From the NCBI RefSeq assembly GCF_000002875.2, contig NC_009401.2, positions 571,843-635,842 on the forward strand: a stretch of 64,000 nt of DNA, given 5' to 3'. How positions within the stretch are numbered: position 1 is the stretch's first letter; every line of letters starts with the position of its first letter. The stretch is from Leishmania infantum JPCM5 (Eukaryota; Euglenozoa; Kinetoplastea; Trypanosomatida; Trypanosomatidae). Below the pieces are notes generated by a model. The model was not told the DNA's origin and did no database searches. It saw only the letters and a program-made list of their open reading frames with translations. The translations under genes and the position numbers were made by a program. Below, in pieces: positions 29,160 through 39,249 of this stretch.

Positions 29160-32100
29160 ATGCCTGCTTGGCACTCGCTGGCGTTGCCGCTTTCGGCCGA
29201 CTACGCGCATAACGAACGTGAGGGTTTCTCGTTCTTCTGCACCAGTGGCAGCTGCGACAGTACGACAACTTTGGACCGCTACCTGGACGATCTGTGCGCC
29301 TTTCTGCGCAGTGCCGGGCTCATCCAGTCCCACCCGGACAACTACTTCCAGCTCATCCGCGGCGAGAGGTGGGCCGCGTCATCGGTGCACTTCGACAACT
29401 CCCCTGTCGAGGCGGAGGAGCTCGCGCACACGAAGGCGCTGCTGAGCGCCTTCAAACCACTCTTGCAGGGCGATGACGCCATGTCCAAGCTGCGTGCGCT
29501 GGTTCGAGATGGCCCGCCGACAGACGCAGGGCAGTGCGCCGGCGCGCTGGCCGGCGACGTAGGCGCTTCGTCAGCCTCGTGGTCGCCGGCCAGTCTCTCC
29601 TCTCTCGCCCCACTTCAGGAGTTCTACGCCGCCACGCGGCGCTTAATGCTAGGCCGTGCGCGCCGTGTCGAGAACGACGTCGCCAGTCTCACACTCGTGA
29701 CAGAGGCTGAGCGGCGGACCATCGACCGCGACTCCTCCAGCGCACAGACGCAGCAACAGCACGAGCAGGATATACTCGACCTCGTCGTTTCGAAGGGCAT
29801 GAACCTGAAAAAGCAGCACGAGGTGCCCATCATGCGAATGACCATACGCGACTTGGTGCTGTGCTGCAACGCCGGCGTGGGGCGCGCGTCTGCAGTGCGA
29901 CTGCAAACCGGAGAACAGGAGGATGTGAGAGGGAAGACCGGGAAGCACCGCTGTGGTGACGTTGCTCCAGTCGGCACAGTGATTAACATAGGCGAGGGAA
30001 AGGGCTACGTGTCGCGTGCAGTGTCTCTGTGCGATAATCTCCAGGTGGTCGGCCTCGACTGCAACCCCGCTCACAAGGAGCGTGCCGTGGAGCGCTTCGA
30101 ATCGCTTGTGGAGACGAGCCTCTCCTCACGCGACGGGCGGCCCCGCGTCAATCTCCTGTACGAGCCGCGCGGCCACGTGGCAAGCATCGCCTGTCGGGTC
30201 GGGGAGAAGGTGGACTGGGAGTCGCTGCTGCATGGCCACGTCCGAACGTGCGCAGACCCGTGCTGCTTGCTCTCCAAGAGCTGCGGTGGCGACACTTGCT
30301 CGGCTGTGGGGACTGCCGTAGAGGATCAAGGCTCCATCGCCGAGGACGACGCCGCTGTCTTGACGCGCACTCGCGGCGACGATACGGTGAAGCTGGCCTG
30401 CCGAGTCTGCGGCAAAGTTGTCCGACAGGACTGCACCGCAGCCATCATGAAGCACGTCTACAAACATCTGCACGGCGGCATTGGGCCTAGAGCGGCTGCG
30501 AGCGGCGTGCACGCACTGGATAATGCGACGGAAACGTTGTCCCCGCCACCACCGCACCAGATGCGCGTTCCGGCGTTGACGGAGGTGCAGCAGTGGAACG
30601 TGTCGCTGCCCCAGCACGCGTACGTGGCGAAGCTGACAGAGCACTTCTTCGCTGTCACGGACGTCGAGAAACGGCATCTATTCAACCGAAACGATGCGGC
30701 GCTGCTCAGACGTGTCGCCGTTGACGGTGAGGGCGGTACTGCTCTGCGGGGCAGCTCAAGTAAGGCCACGCCACGGTACCTCACCTTGGCGCCCCGAGCA
30801 CACGGTGAGGTCCGTGGTGACACAAGCGGGGCCCAGCGGCGGCGGCGCTCGCCGCCAGAGCGCGCGCCTGTCACGCTCGAGCCCGCCTACACTGCTCGTG
30901 GCTATCGCGTAGTGCTGCTGATGGCTGTGGAAGAGGCGACCGCATCCAGAGAGCACTTGCTTTCGCCAGCCAGCTCCGGCAGTCCGGTTGATGGAGGCGA
31001 GGCCCAAGGAGTAGTGGTGACGCCGCCGGCGCGCGAGCGTGAGGCAGGGCCAGGCTTGACCTCTTCCGCTGCCGGGCAACCACCCCAGATGTGGTCATAC
31101 ACGCAAGTGCGTGCCACCGTTGTCGGCTACGACGGTGGCGTAGACAGCCACCAGGTGCGTGTCGACCAGGAAAGCAAGAAGCGCACGCTACGGCTCTACC
31201 GCCTGCGGGCGGGCGCCACAGCAGCGGCACGGGAGTGTGTGCTCGAGTTGACGGACCGCCACGGTGGCGGCATCGCATGCGTAGGCGACTGGCAGCTGCC
31301 AGATGCGGGGACATGGGGCCGTGAGCGCGTTGCGCTCGTCTTGGCAGTACTGCCGCCTGCCCTTCCCTCCACCCCTGTGGTGTGCGTGCCTAGCGTGCGG
31401 AACACAGTCCTCATTGGTCTGCACTCGTGCGGCGACTTGGGCTCCAACATATGCCGCATCTTCCGCAACAGCTCGGCGCGTGGTCTGCTGCTTGTCAGCT
31501 GCTGCTGGCACGCGCTGACGCCGCATGGCTTTCCGCTGAGTCGCGCACTGCAGCGCCGCGGCTTGACAACTAACAGCATCTCGCTCCTCCTTGCCACGCA
31601 GCCGCTGGATGCCTGGTCGACGGCCTCGCCCGAGGGCCACCGCAGCTCTGCCAAGCTGCTCTTCTTTCGCAGCCTCTTCAAGCTCCTGTGGAGACAACTG
31701 GCAGGGATGTGGGAGGCAGGGCGGAAGGACGGGTCTGTGTCACGTCCTTCCGGCTGCGCACACGCTGACACCTTGGGCGGCGATGACACGTGCGCGTTCC
31801 CGGACGTGCCGCCGCATCTTGAGCCTGCCTTTCTTCGACGAATCTCGCGCGAGAAGGACACGCTGACCTTCACCCAATTTGTGCACGCCGTCGCCGCCGA
31901 GTACGTCTACTCCGGGTCTTCCAAGGACACCCCGTACACGCCGTGGAACATTGGGCGGTGCTGCGCAGTGTGCCGAACGGCGCAGGAGGCGCACGCGCGG
32001 TACGCGCTCACGCAGCAGCGTCTGCCTGAGACGATGGGGGCATGCTTTGAAGAGGAGCACTTCGCTTCCTTCCTCGGTCTGACCGTGCTGCGCATGTGGA

Positions 32101-32306
32101 TGTGCCACCTGGTCGAGTCGCTGCTTCTCCTGGATCGCGCCCTCTACTTGCATGAGGAGCTGTCAGAGTGCCATAGCCGTGCAGCAGGGGCACCGGCAGA
32201 CGAGGCAGAGAGTAGCGCGGTGGCGCTTGTGCCGTTGTTCGACGGCGCCTTGTCGCCCCGCATGTATGGCGTCCTTGCCCGTCGTGGCGGGTCAGCGTGC
32301 GCCTAA
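29160..32306 (+). CDS. METTL25: METTL25/RRNAD1-family methyltransferase-like protein
   Basis: 1048 residues. The protein carries the split methyltransferase-like domain of the METTL25/RRNAD1 family. The SAM-binding loop is INIGEGKGYVSRAV (around 276-289), with VVGLDCNP as the acidic strand. Much later come the family marks GLHSCGDLGSN (753-763) and SCCWH (780-784), which match the GLH-CGDL and GCCYH blocks of relatives. The two halves are separated by a long disordered insert (about 440-740). A possible zinc finger (CRVCGK..., C414/C417/H432/H436) lies just before the insert. Substrate is unknown; some family members act on translation components. The start follows the only strong polypyrimidine tract; an upstream in-frame ATG (28941) lies before that tract and is rejected. 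Confidence 0.85.
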   Translation: MPAWHSLALPLSADYAHNEREGFSFFCTSGSCDSTTTLDRYLDDLCAFLRSAGLIQSHPDNYFQLIRGERWAASSVHFDNSPVEAEELAHTKALLSAFKPLLQGDDAMSKLRALVRDGPPTDAGQCAGALAGDVGASSASWSPASLSSLAPLQEFYAATRRLMLGRARRVENDVASLTLVTEAERRTIDRDSSSAQTQQQHEQDILDLVVSKGMNLKKQHEVPIMRMTIRDLVLCCNAGVGRASAVRLQTGEQEDVRGKTGKHRCGDVAPVGTVINIGEGKGYVSRAVSLCDNLQVVGLDCNPAHKERAVERFESLVETSLSSRDGRPRVNLLYEPRGHVASIACRVGEKVDWESLLHGHVRTCADPCCLLSKSCGGDTCSAVGTAVEDQGSIAEDDAAVLTRTRGDDTVKLACRVCGKVVRQDCTAAIMKHVYKHLHGGIGPRAAASGVHALDNATETLSPPPPHQMRVPALTEVQQWNVSLPQHAYVAKLTEHFFAVTDVEKRHLFNRNDAALLRRVAVDGEGGTALRGSSSKATPRYLTLAPRAHGEVRGDTSGAQRRRRSPPERAPVTLEPAYTARGYRVVLLMAVEEATASREHLLSPASSGSPVDGGEAQGVVVTPPAREREAGPGLTSSAAGQPPQMWSYTQVRATVVGYDGGVDSHQVRVDQESKKRTLRLYRLRAGATAAARECVLELTDRHGGGIACVGDWQLPDAGTWGRERVALVLAVLPPALPSTPVVCVPSVRNTVLIGLHSCGDLGSNICRIFRNSSARGLLLVSCCWHALTPHGFPLSRALQRRGLTTNSISLLLATQPLDAWSTASPEGHRSSAKLLFFRSLFKLLWRQLAGMWEAGRKDGSVSRPSGCAHADTLGGDDTCAFPDVPPHLEPAFLRRISREKDTLTFTQFVHAVAAEYVYSGSSKDTPYTPWNIGRCCAVCRTAQEAHARYALTQQRLPETMGACFEEEHFASFLGLTVLRMWMCHLVESLLLLDRALYLHEELSECHSRAAGAPADEAESSAVALVPLFDGALSPRMYGVLARRGGSACA

Positions 32307-34126
32307 GGCACCGCTCCTCGATTTTCCCTTCCCTCATAAAGCTGCCACACCCGTAACGCCATTGAGCACTCGCAACGCAAACTCACGTGAGTCGCCATCA
32401 CCGTGGCATCAGCACCTCTGAGGAGTAGCTTAGCGCTACCGGTGGCACTGCCACTGGCAGCGTAACGAACCACAGAAACCACAAAGAGAGATGCGACAGG
32501 CCTGACATTGCTGCAGGCGGAGGTGGATCAGCGGTGTCAAACATGGCCTCCACTGCTCCATCCGCACTGCCCGGTATCCTGGATAATGCCGTTGACGGCA
32601 TGGAGGAGGAATCCCCACTGCCGTCTTTGTCCTTCTCCTAGCCGTGATCTCCGTCTTATTGGACAGCAGAGGAAGGCAGCAGAGCATGCAGGGGCCACGT
32701 CGCGGAGGGCTGTGCCTCCGTGAGTGTGGACTCTCCTCTCGGCCAGGTGCCGCCTTGGCACCCTTCGCGCTCGTCTCTCTTATCTTCTTCACCTCCGCTC
32801 CGCCTCTCCCCAGTTTGAGACGGCGCCGCCCGCCCGCCACGTCCGGTGCCATAGCGCCGGAAAAGACGAATGGGGAAAGGATTCGCCGCGGGCGCAGTCA
32901 CAGTGTGCGCCTTCGCCGTCTCGCCGTCGTTCCTTTTCTCTTGTTGTGCGTCGCGCGCCGCACTGCTTGCAGCGCCCCCCCCCCCCCCCTTAACGATCCG
33001 ACTCCGGAATCTGTGAGCGAGAGAGGGAGCGCGCGCACCCTAAACTTCTCCTCTCCGCACATCTCTGCTCTTCTTCTTTCCTGAAGCTCATTGTCCTCTG
33101 TGCTAGTTATCCTTGGATGCGGCAAGTGCGTAGTTGCTGGTGTGCTGCGAGAAGGCGTTGCTGTGCGACCCTGCCCGCAACGATGTGGGGCTAGATGCCT
33201 TGAGGGTGTGTGCAGGTGCCTCGCCTGGAAAAGCGCACATACACGCGTCCTGAGCCACCACGGAGCAGCTCGTGCGCCTCCTCGTTCACAAGCTCGTAGA
33301 GCGGAACGCTGAGGCTCTTCGCGCTGCTGACGGCACCGCTGCAGATACGGTGCACCCAAGCGACAGCCGCGGCGGCAGCGGCAGTGACGACTGCCATGTT
33401 ATGGCTGCCTTGATCTTCTTGCGTCCCCTTGATACTTCTGCAAGGACAACCGGTGCATCACCTCGTCCATGTTGTTTCCTGCTCGCTGGCGTGTTTTGGC
33501 GTGCAACGCCGCCGCGGTACCAGACCGTCATGACGATGAACGCAGAGATGGACGCTGCTGTGAGCACCGCCCCACACTGTGTATATGGGAATGCGTGTGC
33601 GTGTGGGGTGGCACCAGCCGGTTTTCATTCACACAGGAGTGACCTCCCTCCTGCGACGCCAAGGTGAAAGCCTTGCTGTCGTCGCCGAGCACGAGGTCGA
33701 CTCCGGTAACCGCATCCACCGCGACCCTCCCCTTCCTTCCACACCATACACCACCAGAGAGAACAGATGCGACCGCAGAGACACAGGCGTAGATGTACAG
33801 CCACGCCGTCACTGGCGTTTTGGCTTCACGTTTTTTCATGCTCGTTCCGTTTGACTTTCCTTTCGTACACTGCCTTAGCACCATCGCTTCTCGGTTTCTC
33901 TATCTTCCTATCGCCCTTCCGCTCTCTCAGCACGTTGGCTCTGCGTGTGTGTGTGCGTATGCCCGACAGTTTCGCTTTCACCGCCACTCCCCTCTCCTCT
34001 TGTGCCACTCTAGTCGCACATAGGTGTTGCATGGCATCTCCGCCCTTCCACACTCACTCTCTGAATCCATGGTGTGCCCACCCTCGGCGTCTCCCCCGCT
34101 CTCCTTTCCATCTGGTCAGATCGAGG
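32307..34126 (+). other. Intergenic region up to the assembly gap
   Basis: No + strand gene is supported. It contains a C-run at about 32976-32990, CT-rich tracts after 33880, and on the - strand a set of protein-like broken frames at 33191-33884 (listed separately). Frames crossing the N gap are artefacts. Confidence 0.5.
33191..33884 (-). pseudogene. Antisense membrane-protein-like relic
   Basis: Read on the - strand, three successive frames each give protein-like sequence with a hydrophobic stretch: WLYIYACVSAVASVLSGGVW followed by VDLVLGDDSKAFTLASQEGG; then LTAASISAFIVMTVW; then MAVVTAAAAAAVAWVHRI with SVPLYELVNEEAHELLRGG ending at a stop. The first break falls in a CA-repeat-like run near 33575-33605, where slippage or base-call error is easy. 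No single frame is intact and the orientation opposes every other gene in the window. This may be a decayed insertion, a gene broken by assembly errors, or chance. Identity unknown. Confidence 0.25.
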
Positions 34127-34226
34127 NNNNNNNNNNNNNNNNNNNNNNNNNNNNNNNNNNNNNNNNNNNNNNNNNNNNNNNNNNNNNNNNNNNNNNNNNN
34201 NNNNNNNNNNNNNNNNNNNNNNNNNN
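34127..34226. other. Assembly gap (100 N)
   Basis: Exactly 100 N, the usual placeholder for a gap of unknown size. Real sequence, possibly repetitive or another gene, may be missing between the METTL25-like and the zinc-finger/UBL genes. Confidence 0.98.
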
Positions 34227-35253
34227 GTCTGCCGCTCACGCACCCCCTCTCCCAGCGCGCGGGCAGCAACGTCGTCACACCCCGCTCATACCGCCAAGCA
34301 CGCACGCGCTCTTCTCTGGAGGGGCGGACGAACACAGGGAAGGCGAAAAGGTCGATCAAGAACCACGCACAGGCCCCCCTTCCCTCCAGCAACAACTGCA
34401 AATCCAGAGAGGGAGGCCGTGACGAGGCCAACACGTGGAGGGAGCGAGCAGCGACACGCCCCCACCTTCGTTTCTTTATTTATATCACACATCATATATA
34501 TATATATATATCATATTTAATTATTTTTCGGCGAGATTTTTTGTTTGCGTGTTTTGTTTGTCGTTGTCGTCATTGCCGCTGTTCATGTGATTGCTGTGGT
34601 TGTGGTTGTCTTTGGATATCTTTTCCGCTACTCTTCTTCGCCATCCTCCTCCTCCTCCCTTTTTCCCTCCTCTTCTGCACTTTCACATCGTTGCCACAGA
34701 GCACCTTGTTCTTTCTCCCTTTCTCACTCGCTTTCCCTGTTCCCCCCCCCCCTTGCGCTGCTCGTGTTGCGCGTGCTCTGGACGCTCTCTTCCCCACCCG
34801 CTGTGCCCTCCTAATCCCCTCTCCAAGTCATACGCTGTGTTTTGTTTTTTGTTTTCGCCCCCCCCCCCCTCGCTCTTCCTGCTCGAGACAAGCAGCTGTG
34901 GGTCGGCGATCGCGCCGCGCTTACGCGTCACTGAGTTGTGCGACAACACTCCGACAAGCAGAGACACACTTCTTTCTTTTTGGCTACCTTTTTCTGCTTG
35001 TTTTCGCTGTTTGCACGATTTCAGCTCGTCTTCTTTCTTTCCGCCGCTCCCGCCTCTTTCTGCGCCTTCGCTGCTTGTTTTTTGCCCCCCCCCCTCCCCC
35101 CAACCACGCAGTTGCTGCCGTGATTGCCTGCCGCCGCACCGCTCTCTCCGCCCCGCTCCGACTTTGTTTCCCTCTCTTGTGAACGCCTCAAGCAACACTC
35201 TCCACGACAAAAGCAAAAAAAAACGGGAGAGACAAGAGTTGCGTTCTGCCACC
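34227..35253 (+). other. Leader region of the zinc-finger/UBL gene
   Basis: No gene. An AT-rich tract with a TA repeat (about 34478-34530) stands out in this GC-rich genome. From 34530 to 35180 the + strand is extremely pyrimidine-rich (C-runs at about 34742-34751, 34857-34869 and 35085-35100), with candidate splice acceptors after the tracts at 35110-35111 and 35191-35192. The open frame through this region is a by-product of missing stops in CT-rich DNA. Confidence 0.55.
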
Positions 35254-37017
35254 ATGCAGCAGCAGCCATCGAGTAATTCGTGGCGCGGTGCCAACCGCGT
35301 CGGGTCTGTCAAGTATGCTCATTCGCCATACGCCTACCGCACCAACGTAGATGATGCCCGTTTCAGTCCATTGAGCGATCAGGGGGGTCGTCGGGAGTCG
35401 GCAAGCCTCCCAGTGTACCTTAGCCCCAGGTCGTTTAGCGCGAGCGCGTCGATGCATGAGTTGCCTGGGAGCCACGTGCTTCAGGGCACGCAAAATGAAG
35501 GCAGCGGGCAGCAGCTTTCTCAGCCGAGCACACCACTAAGCCGATCCAGTGGCGGGCAGGAGTACTCGCAGCCGATTCAGGTCGGCTCCGCCCCAAACGT
35601 GCACCCGCGGTACCGCCGCAGAATGCAGAGTCCCATCACCTATGGCGGCAGCAACGACAGCGGTAGTCTCAGCGGCTTCCCCAACACACCGCCTAGCAGC
35701 CTGCCTCCTCGGTCTCCCTTCATGCCGCGCGACGACAGCGGGAGTACGTTTGCTGGCGGCGAGTCCGCGCCGGTACGAGGGCACAACGACCCTTACCAAA
35801 TGAATGCCAACGGCGGTTGCTCCTCTCCACAATACCGGCTGCAGCTCTCGGGGAGCTCTCGCGATGCCGCCGTTGAAGTCGAGAGTAGATCGCAGTCGCC
35901 GAATCCTCACTACACCGCGCACGGGACGCCGCCCCCGCCACCACCGCTGCCGGTCGGCACCTCCGTTCCTCAGTATGGTGCGCGGACGCCCAGCCAGCAC
36001 ACGTCGCCAACGAACGCGAATGGGACGGCCGCCTCAAGCTACGCCCCCCCGGGCTTCTCGGTGCCACTGAAGATGGCCTCTGTGAGCAACGGGGGCAGCG
36101 GCAGCTACCACGGATCCCTCGGTGGCCGAGGCGGCACGCAGTCACCCAGCTACGGAGATCCGAGAGCCAGTCACTCCTTCCCTTCAACGATGAGCGGCGG
36201 CAACGGAGCACCACCGCTGACGTTCGCCGCCGCAATGAAACAGCAGCAGCAAAGCAGCTCCTTCCAGGCAAGCAGCTACCACGGCCCAGCCAGAGGTGGC
36301 GCCTACCTTGCCTCGACTCCGTTTGGTGGCCCAGGGATGAGCGGTGGGTCCACCGGGGTGACGCACCGAGCGGAGGGTCCCCATTTCAGTGATTCGTACG
36401 ACACAAACACAAAGACGGTGACCACGATGGCGGACGAGACGATGTCGTTCTCCAGCAAGTCGAGCAGCAGTGCGAGTAGCATCCGCGATGACCTGCCGCT
36501 CTGTCCCAACGATGACGCGTGTACGCTGATTAACGATCGCAAACACCAGAAGAAGTTCGCCCACACGTGTCGACTGCTCCCCTGTTATCACGGACACGTC
36601 GCCCGCCACGCGAAGCTTTTTAGGCACTCTCCAGGGCAGGTGTCACTGCCGGAGGGTGTCTCTGCCAACATGAAGATATCTAGTCACGCCCTGGCTAGCG
36701 TGAACTTTAGTACCATCAGCCCAGAGGCGCCGAACGCGTACCGCATCTACGTGTCGCACGGCAATAAGAGCTACGAGATTTTTGGTGACTGGGCCTCGGT
36801 GAAGGTGCATACGTTCAAGCGGTACCTGCATCAGGTGTACCACATTGCCCCGAGCGCGCAAGTCCTGTCGGTTGTGAAGACGGGCAAGGTAATGGACGAC
36901 GACATCAACACCGTGAAGGGATTTGGAATTGAGGAGGACTCAGTTGTTCAGCTGCACAGCAACATTGAGGATGCCACCGTTTCCGGGCGCATCGGCATTT
37001 CACTCGACGATCTATAA
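35254..37017 (+). CDS. Disordered protein with PBZ-like zinc finger and C-terminal ubiquitin-like domain
   Basis: 587 residues. Residues 1 to about 410 are low-complexity: Ser/Gly/Pro/Gln-rich with a PPPPPPLP stretch and QQQQ runs, typical of RNA-granule or RNA-regulatory proteins. Then comes a compact Cys/His module, C417-x5-C423-x7-H431-x5-H437 with C439 (CPNDDACTLINDRKHQKKF), whose spacing resembles PBZ-type (poly-ADP-ribose-binding) or CCCH-related fingers. A second His/Cys stretch follows (PCYHGHVARHAKLFRH). Residues about 494-572 look like a ubiquitin-like fold (YRIYVSHGNKSYEIFGDW, FKRYLHQVYHI, GIEEDSVVQLHS). There is no terminal diglycine, so conjugation is unlikely. I know no named homologue. 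ATG 35254 follows the pyrimidine-rich leader; the long upstream open frame is rejected. Confidence 0.8.
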   Translation: MQQQPSSNSWRGANRVGSVKYAHSPYAYRTNVDDARFSPLSDQGGRRESASLPVYLSPRSFSASASMHELPGSHVLQGTQNEGSGQQLSQPSTPLSRSSGGQEYSQPIQVGSAPNVHPRYRRRMQSPITYGGSNDSGSLSGFPNTPPSSLPPRSPFMPRDDSGSTFAGGESAPVRGHNDPYQMNANGGCSSPQYRLQLSGSSRDAAVEVESRSQSPNPHYTAHGTPPPPPPLPVGTSVPQYGARTPSQHTSPTNANGTAASSYAPPGFSVPLKMASVSNGGSGSYHGSLGGRGGTQSPSYGDPRASHSFPSTMSGGNGAPPLTFAAAMKQQQQSSSFQASSYHGPARGGAYLASTPFGGPGMSGGSTGVTHRAEGPHFSDSYDTNTKTVTTMADETMSFSSKSSSSASSIRDDLPLCPNDDACTLINDRKHQKKFAHTCRLLPCYHGHVARHAKLFRHSPGQVSLPEGVSANMKISSHALASVNFSTISPEAPNAYRIYVSHGNKSYEIFGDWASVKVHTFKRYLHQVYHIAPSAQVLSVVKTGKVMDDDINTVKGFGIEEDSVVQLHSNIEDATVSGRIGISLDDL

Positions 37018-37680
37018 ATGCCGTTGGCGCATGTACACCGTACACACATAAAGATGCGCATGCACATCCATACCCTCGCTCGCACACGCGAGAAGCCATT
37101 GGGGAGCGGCAGAGAGCGAAAGGTGGCGGCAGCTGCGGTGTGGCATGGGAGCGTCCACAGCCGCACTGGCATAGGAGAAAGAGGGAACCACACGTTCCAG
37201 CCCGTGCTGTGTGTGTGTATCTGTGTGTGTGTCCTTGCATGTGACTTCTTTGGTCGCGCGCCTGTGGTTCATGTGATGAACTGCCGACAATCAACAGGTT
37301 AGCGTCGCAACCTTTTCGTATGTCTCCTTGCCTCGTTCTCCGTTCGCCATTCTGCACGACAATGACGAGTGCGACGATCACAAGGACACGCGGCACGGAG
37401 TGTGTATCCTGCACTGCCACCTGGTCTTGGCCGCCCTTCCGTTTTCTCGTTTTTTTTTTTCGCACCTGCCTCTCTCTCTTCGGTTGCTCTTACCCCTCGC
37501 CGAGATCTATGTGCGCGTGCATGTGTGTATTGTGCGGAGGCGGTGCACTTCAGAGGATGCGGCGCATTGGACGGAGTGTTGTACTTGCTGTCGGTATAGC
37601 ATGCGCGCGCGCACACACACACACACCCAAACACACGAGAATAACAGCAACCGAACAGCAACAATGCCCTGCGCGCACAT

Positions 37681-37850
37681 CGGTATATATGTATGTATAT
37701 TTATGCATGTGTATATATATATGTACGTATATATGCATATGCATAGGTACATATGCATATGTGTGTGCAGACGTGCATGCGTACACACAGGTGTATATAT
37801 ATATATGCGTCTATGCGTTTATGTGTATATGTATATAAATGTGTGTGGGC
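37681..37850 (+). promoter_or_regulatory. AU-rich 3' region with PUF-type sites
   Basis: The sense strand is rich in TATATG and TGTATA. Three exact matches to the PUF (Pumilio) consensus TGTANATA occur at 37710-37717, 37792-37799 and 37830-37837, all TGTATATA. The tract starts about 660 bases after the stop codon of the zinc-finger/UBL gene. Three exact sites in 130 bases could make this mRNA a PUF target, though TA-rich repeats create such matches easily. Confidence 0.45.
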
Positions 37851-38866
37851 CTGCCCATGTGTTTGCCTTTAATTTCATTTTTTTTTTACGTTAGGCATCG
37901 ATGTTTGCTCTTTTCAGTTTTTATTTTACTGATCCTTCTCTCGCTATGTTCGCGTGCGCGAGAGTGATTGATGGCGTCTCGCAGCCTCTGTCTTTTACCG
38001 TTCGCCATGCTTCCTGCATCTCCTGCCCCCTCCCCCTCTCTGCGCGCGTGCGTGCTCGGATCCGTAGTGCATTCTATGGTTATTATTGCGTTGTCCACGT
38101 TGTTATCGTTTGCTTCTATCTTTCCGGATCGCGGTGATGTGGCTCTCTCTGTATAGGCGTGTACATGTATGCGCATGTATGCATATGTATGCGTATGTAT
38201 GTACATGTATGTGTAGATATGCAGGCGTATACACGTGTGTATATGTACCTCGATCTGCCCCAGTGTGCGCATGCTTCCTTCTCTCTCTGCTGTGTCTGTT
38301 TTGTTTGCGCGAGGCCCCACGACTTCTCTGCCATCTCCTCATCTCTGCGTGCTCCATGCACAGGAGCAGGAGGGGGGGGGGGCTGGGGGCTCACGTGCGC
38401 ATCATTCGTTTCCATCCAAGGGGACAGGGACGGTGGAGACACGAAGCGGAAAAAGACGCGAGAGGCACTTGTACACGTGCAGAGGTGCGTGCAAGATGGA
38501 TGTTGAAGGCAAGGCACAGGCTGAGGGTAGGCGGAGTGGATGCTGTGCACCAAGCGACGCATCAGCTGTTTCGCCTTGCCTCCCTCGTTATCGTTGTTGT
38601 GCTCCTTCTCTCAGCACAGGAGATGACAAGCCGCATTGCAGCGTGTTTGTGCGTGCTGTTTGGGCGCTTGCGCTCTGAGTAAAACTGACCAACACCGCGG
38701 ATACGTCCTCTGCATCACTAGCTGCTCTTCCCATTTTCCCGTGCCCCCTTCGCTCACGTGAAGCGCGCCTTCGCCACTCCGCACCGACGTCGTCAATCAT
38801 CTCCGTAAGCCTGCTATATTCTTTCTATTTTCTGTGGTTCGTGTGTGTGTGTGCGCCTTCATAACG

Positions 38867-39249
38867 GAGGGCACCCCTCTCCGCGCGTGGCGTCTGAGGG
38901 TCCCGCACCCAGCTCTCCGTGTGGAAGGCGGCCGAGCAGCCCCCCTCCCCCTGCTGTATCCCTGCCAAATGCCGAACCGCCTGCGGTGCGGACATGGCCA
39001 AGTGCCGACGACGTGTGGGAGGTCTGGGCGCCGTGTGGGAGCGACGTGTGGGGCGGGTGGTGGGTGGGTGGAGCTTGCGGCAGGGGGTCGTGCTCTCCGA
39101 TGCCTGAGCCGGCGCAATGCTGGAAGGCGTGCGTCCAGGGCTGCGTCGCACGACGCGATGGGTGGCCTGTGGCAGGGCCGGTGGGGTGCGGAGTTGAGTC
39201 TCACCTCCTGGTGAATGGCAGAGGCAGTGGCCACACGTTGAGTAAAGAA
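38867..39249 (+). repeat. SIDER-like repeat, copy 2
   Basis: A roughly 383-bp copy of the element at 28063-28447 in the same orientation, ending TGAGTAAAGAAAA. Differences seen by eye include CGCGCGTGG for CGTGCGTGG and GCGCAATGC for GCGCATTGC. It lies 1.85 kb after the zinc-finger/UBL gene and 0.77 kb before the next gene, which leaves open which mRNA carries it. Confidence 0.75.
39050..39068 (+). other. G-quadruplex motif inside repeat copy 2
   Basis: The same four-run G motif as in copies 1 and 3, on the sense strand, unchanged. Confidence 0.7.

Noticed and set aside
33767..35182. 471-codon + frame crossing the N gap
   Set aside because: It exists only because N codons carry no stop and flanking DNA is CT-rich; no protein-like features.
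34591..35253. N-terminal extension of the zinc-finger/UBL protein
   Set aside because: It translates a long pyrimidine tract (Phe/Pro/Ser/Leu-rich) that should be leader and splice-acceptor DNA; the ATG at 35254 starts ordinary protein sequence.
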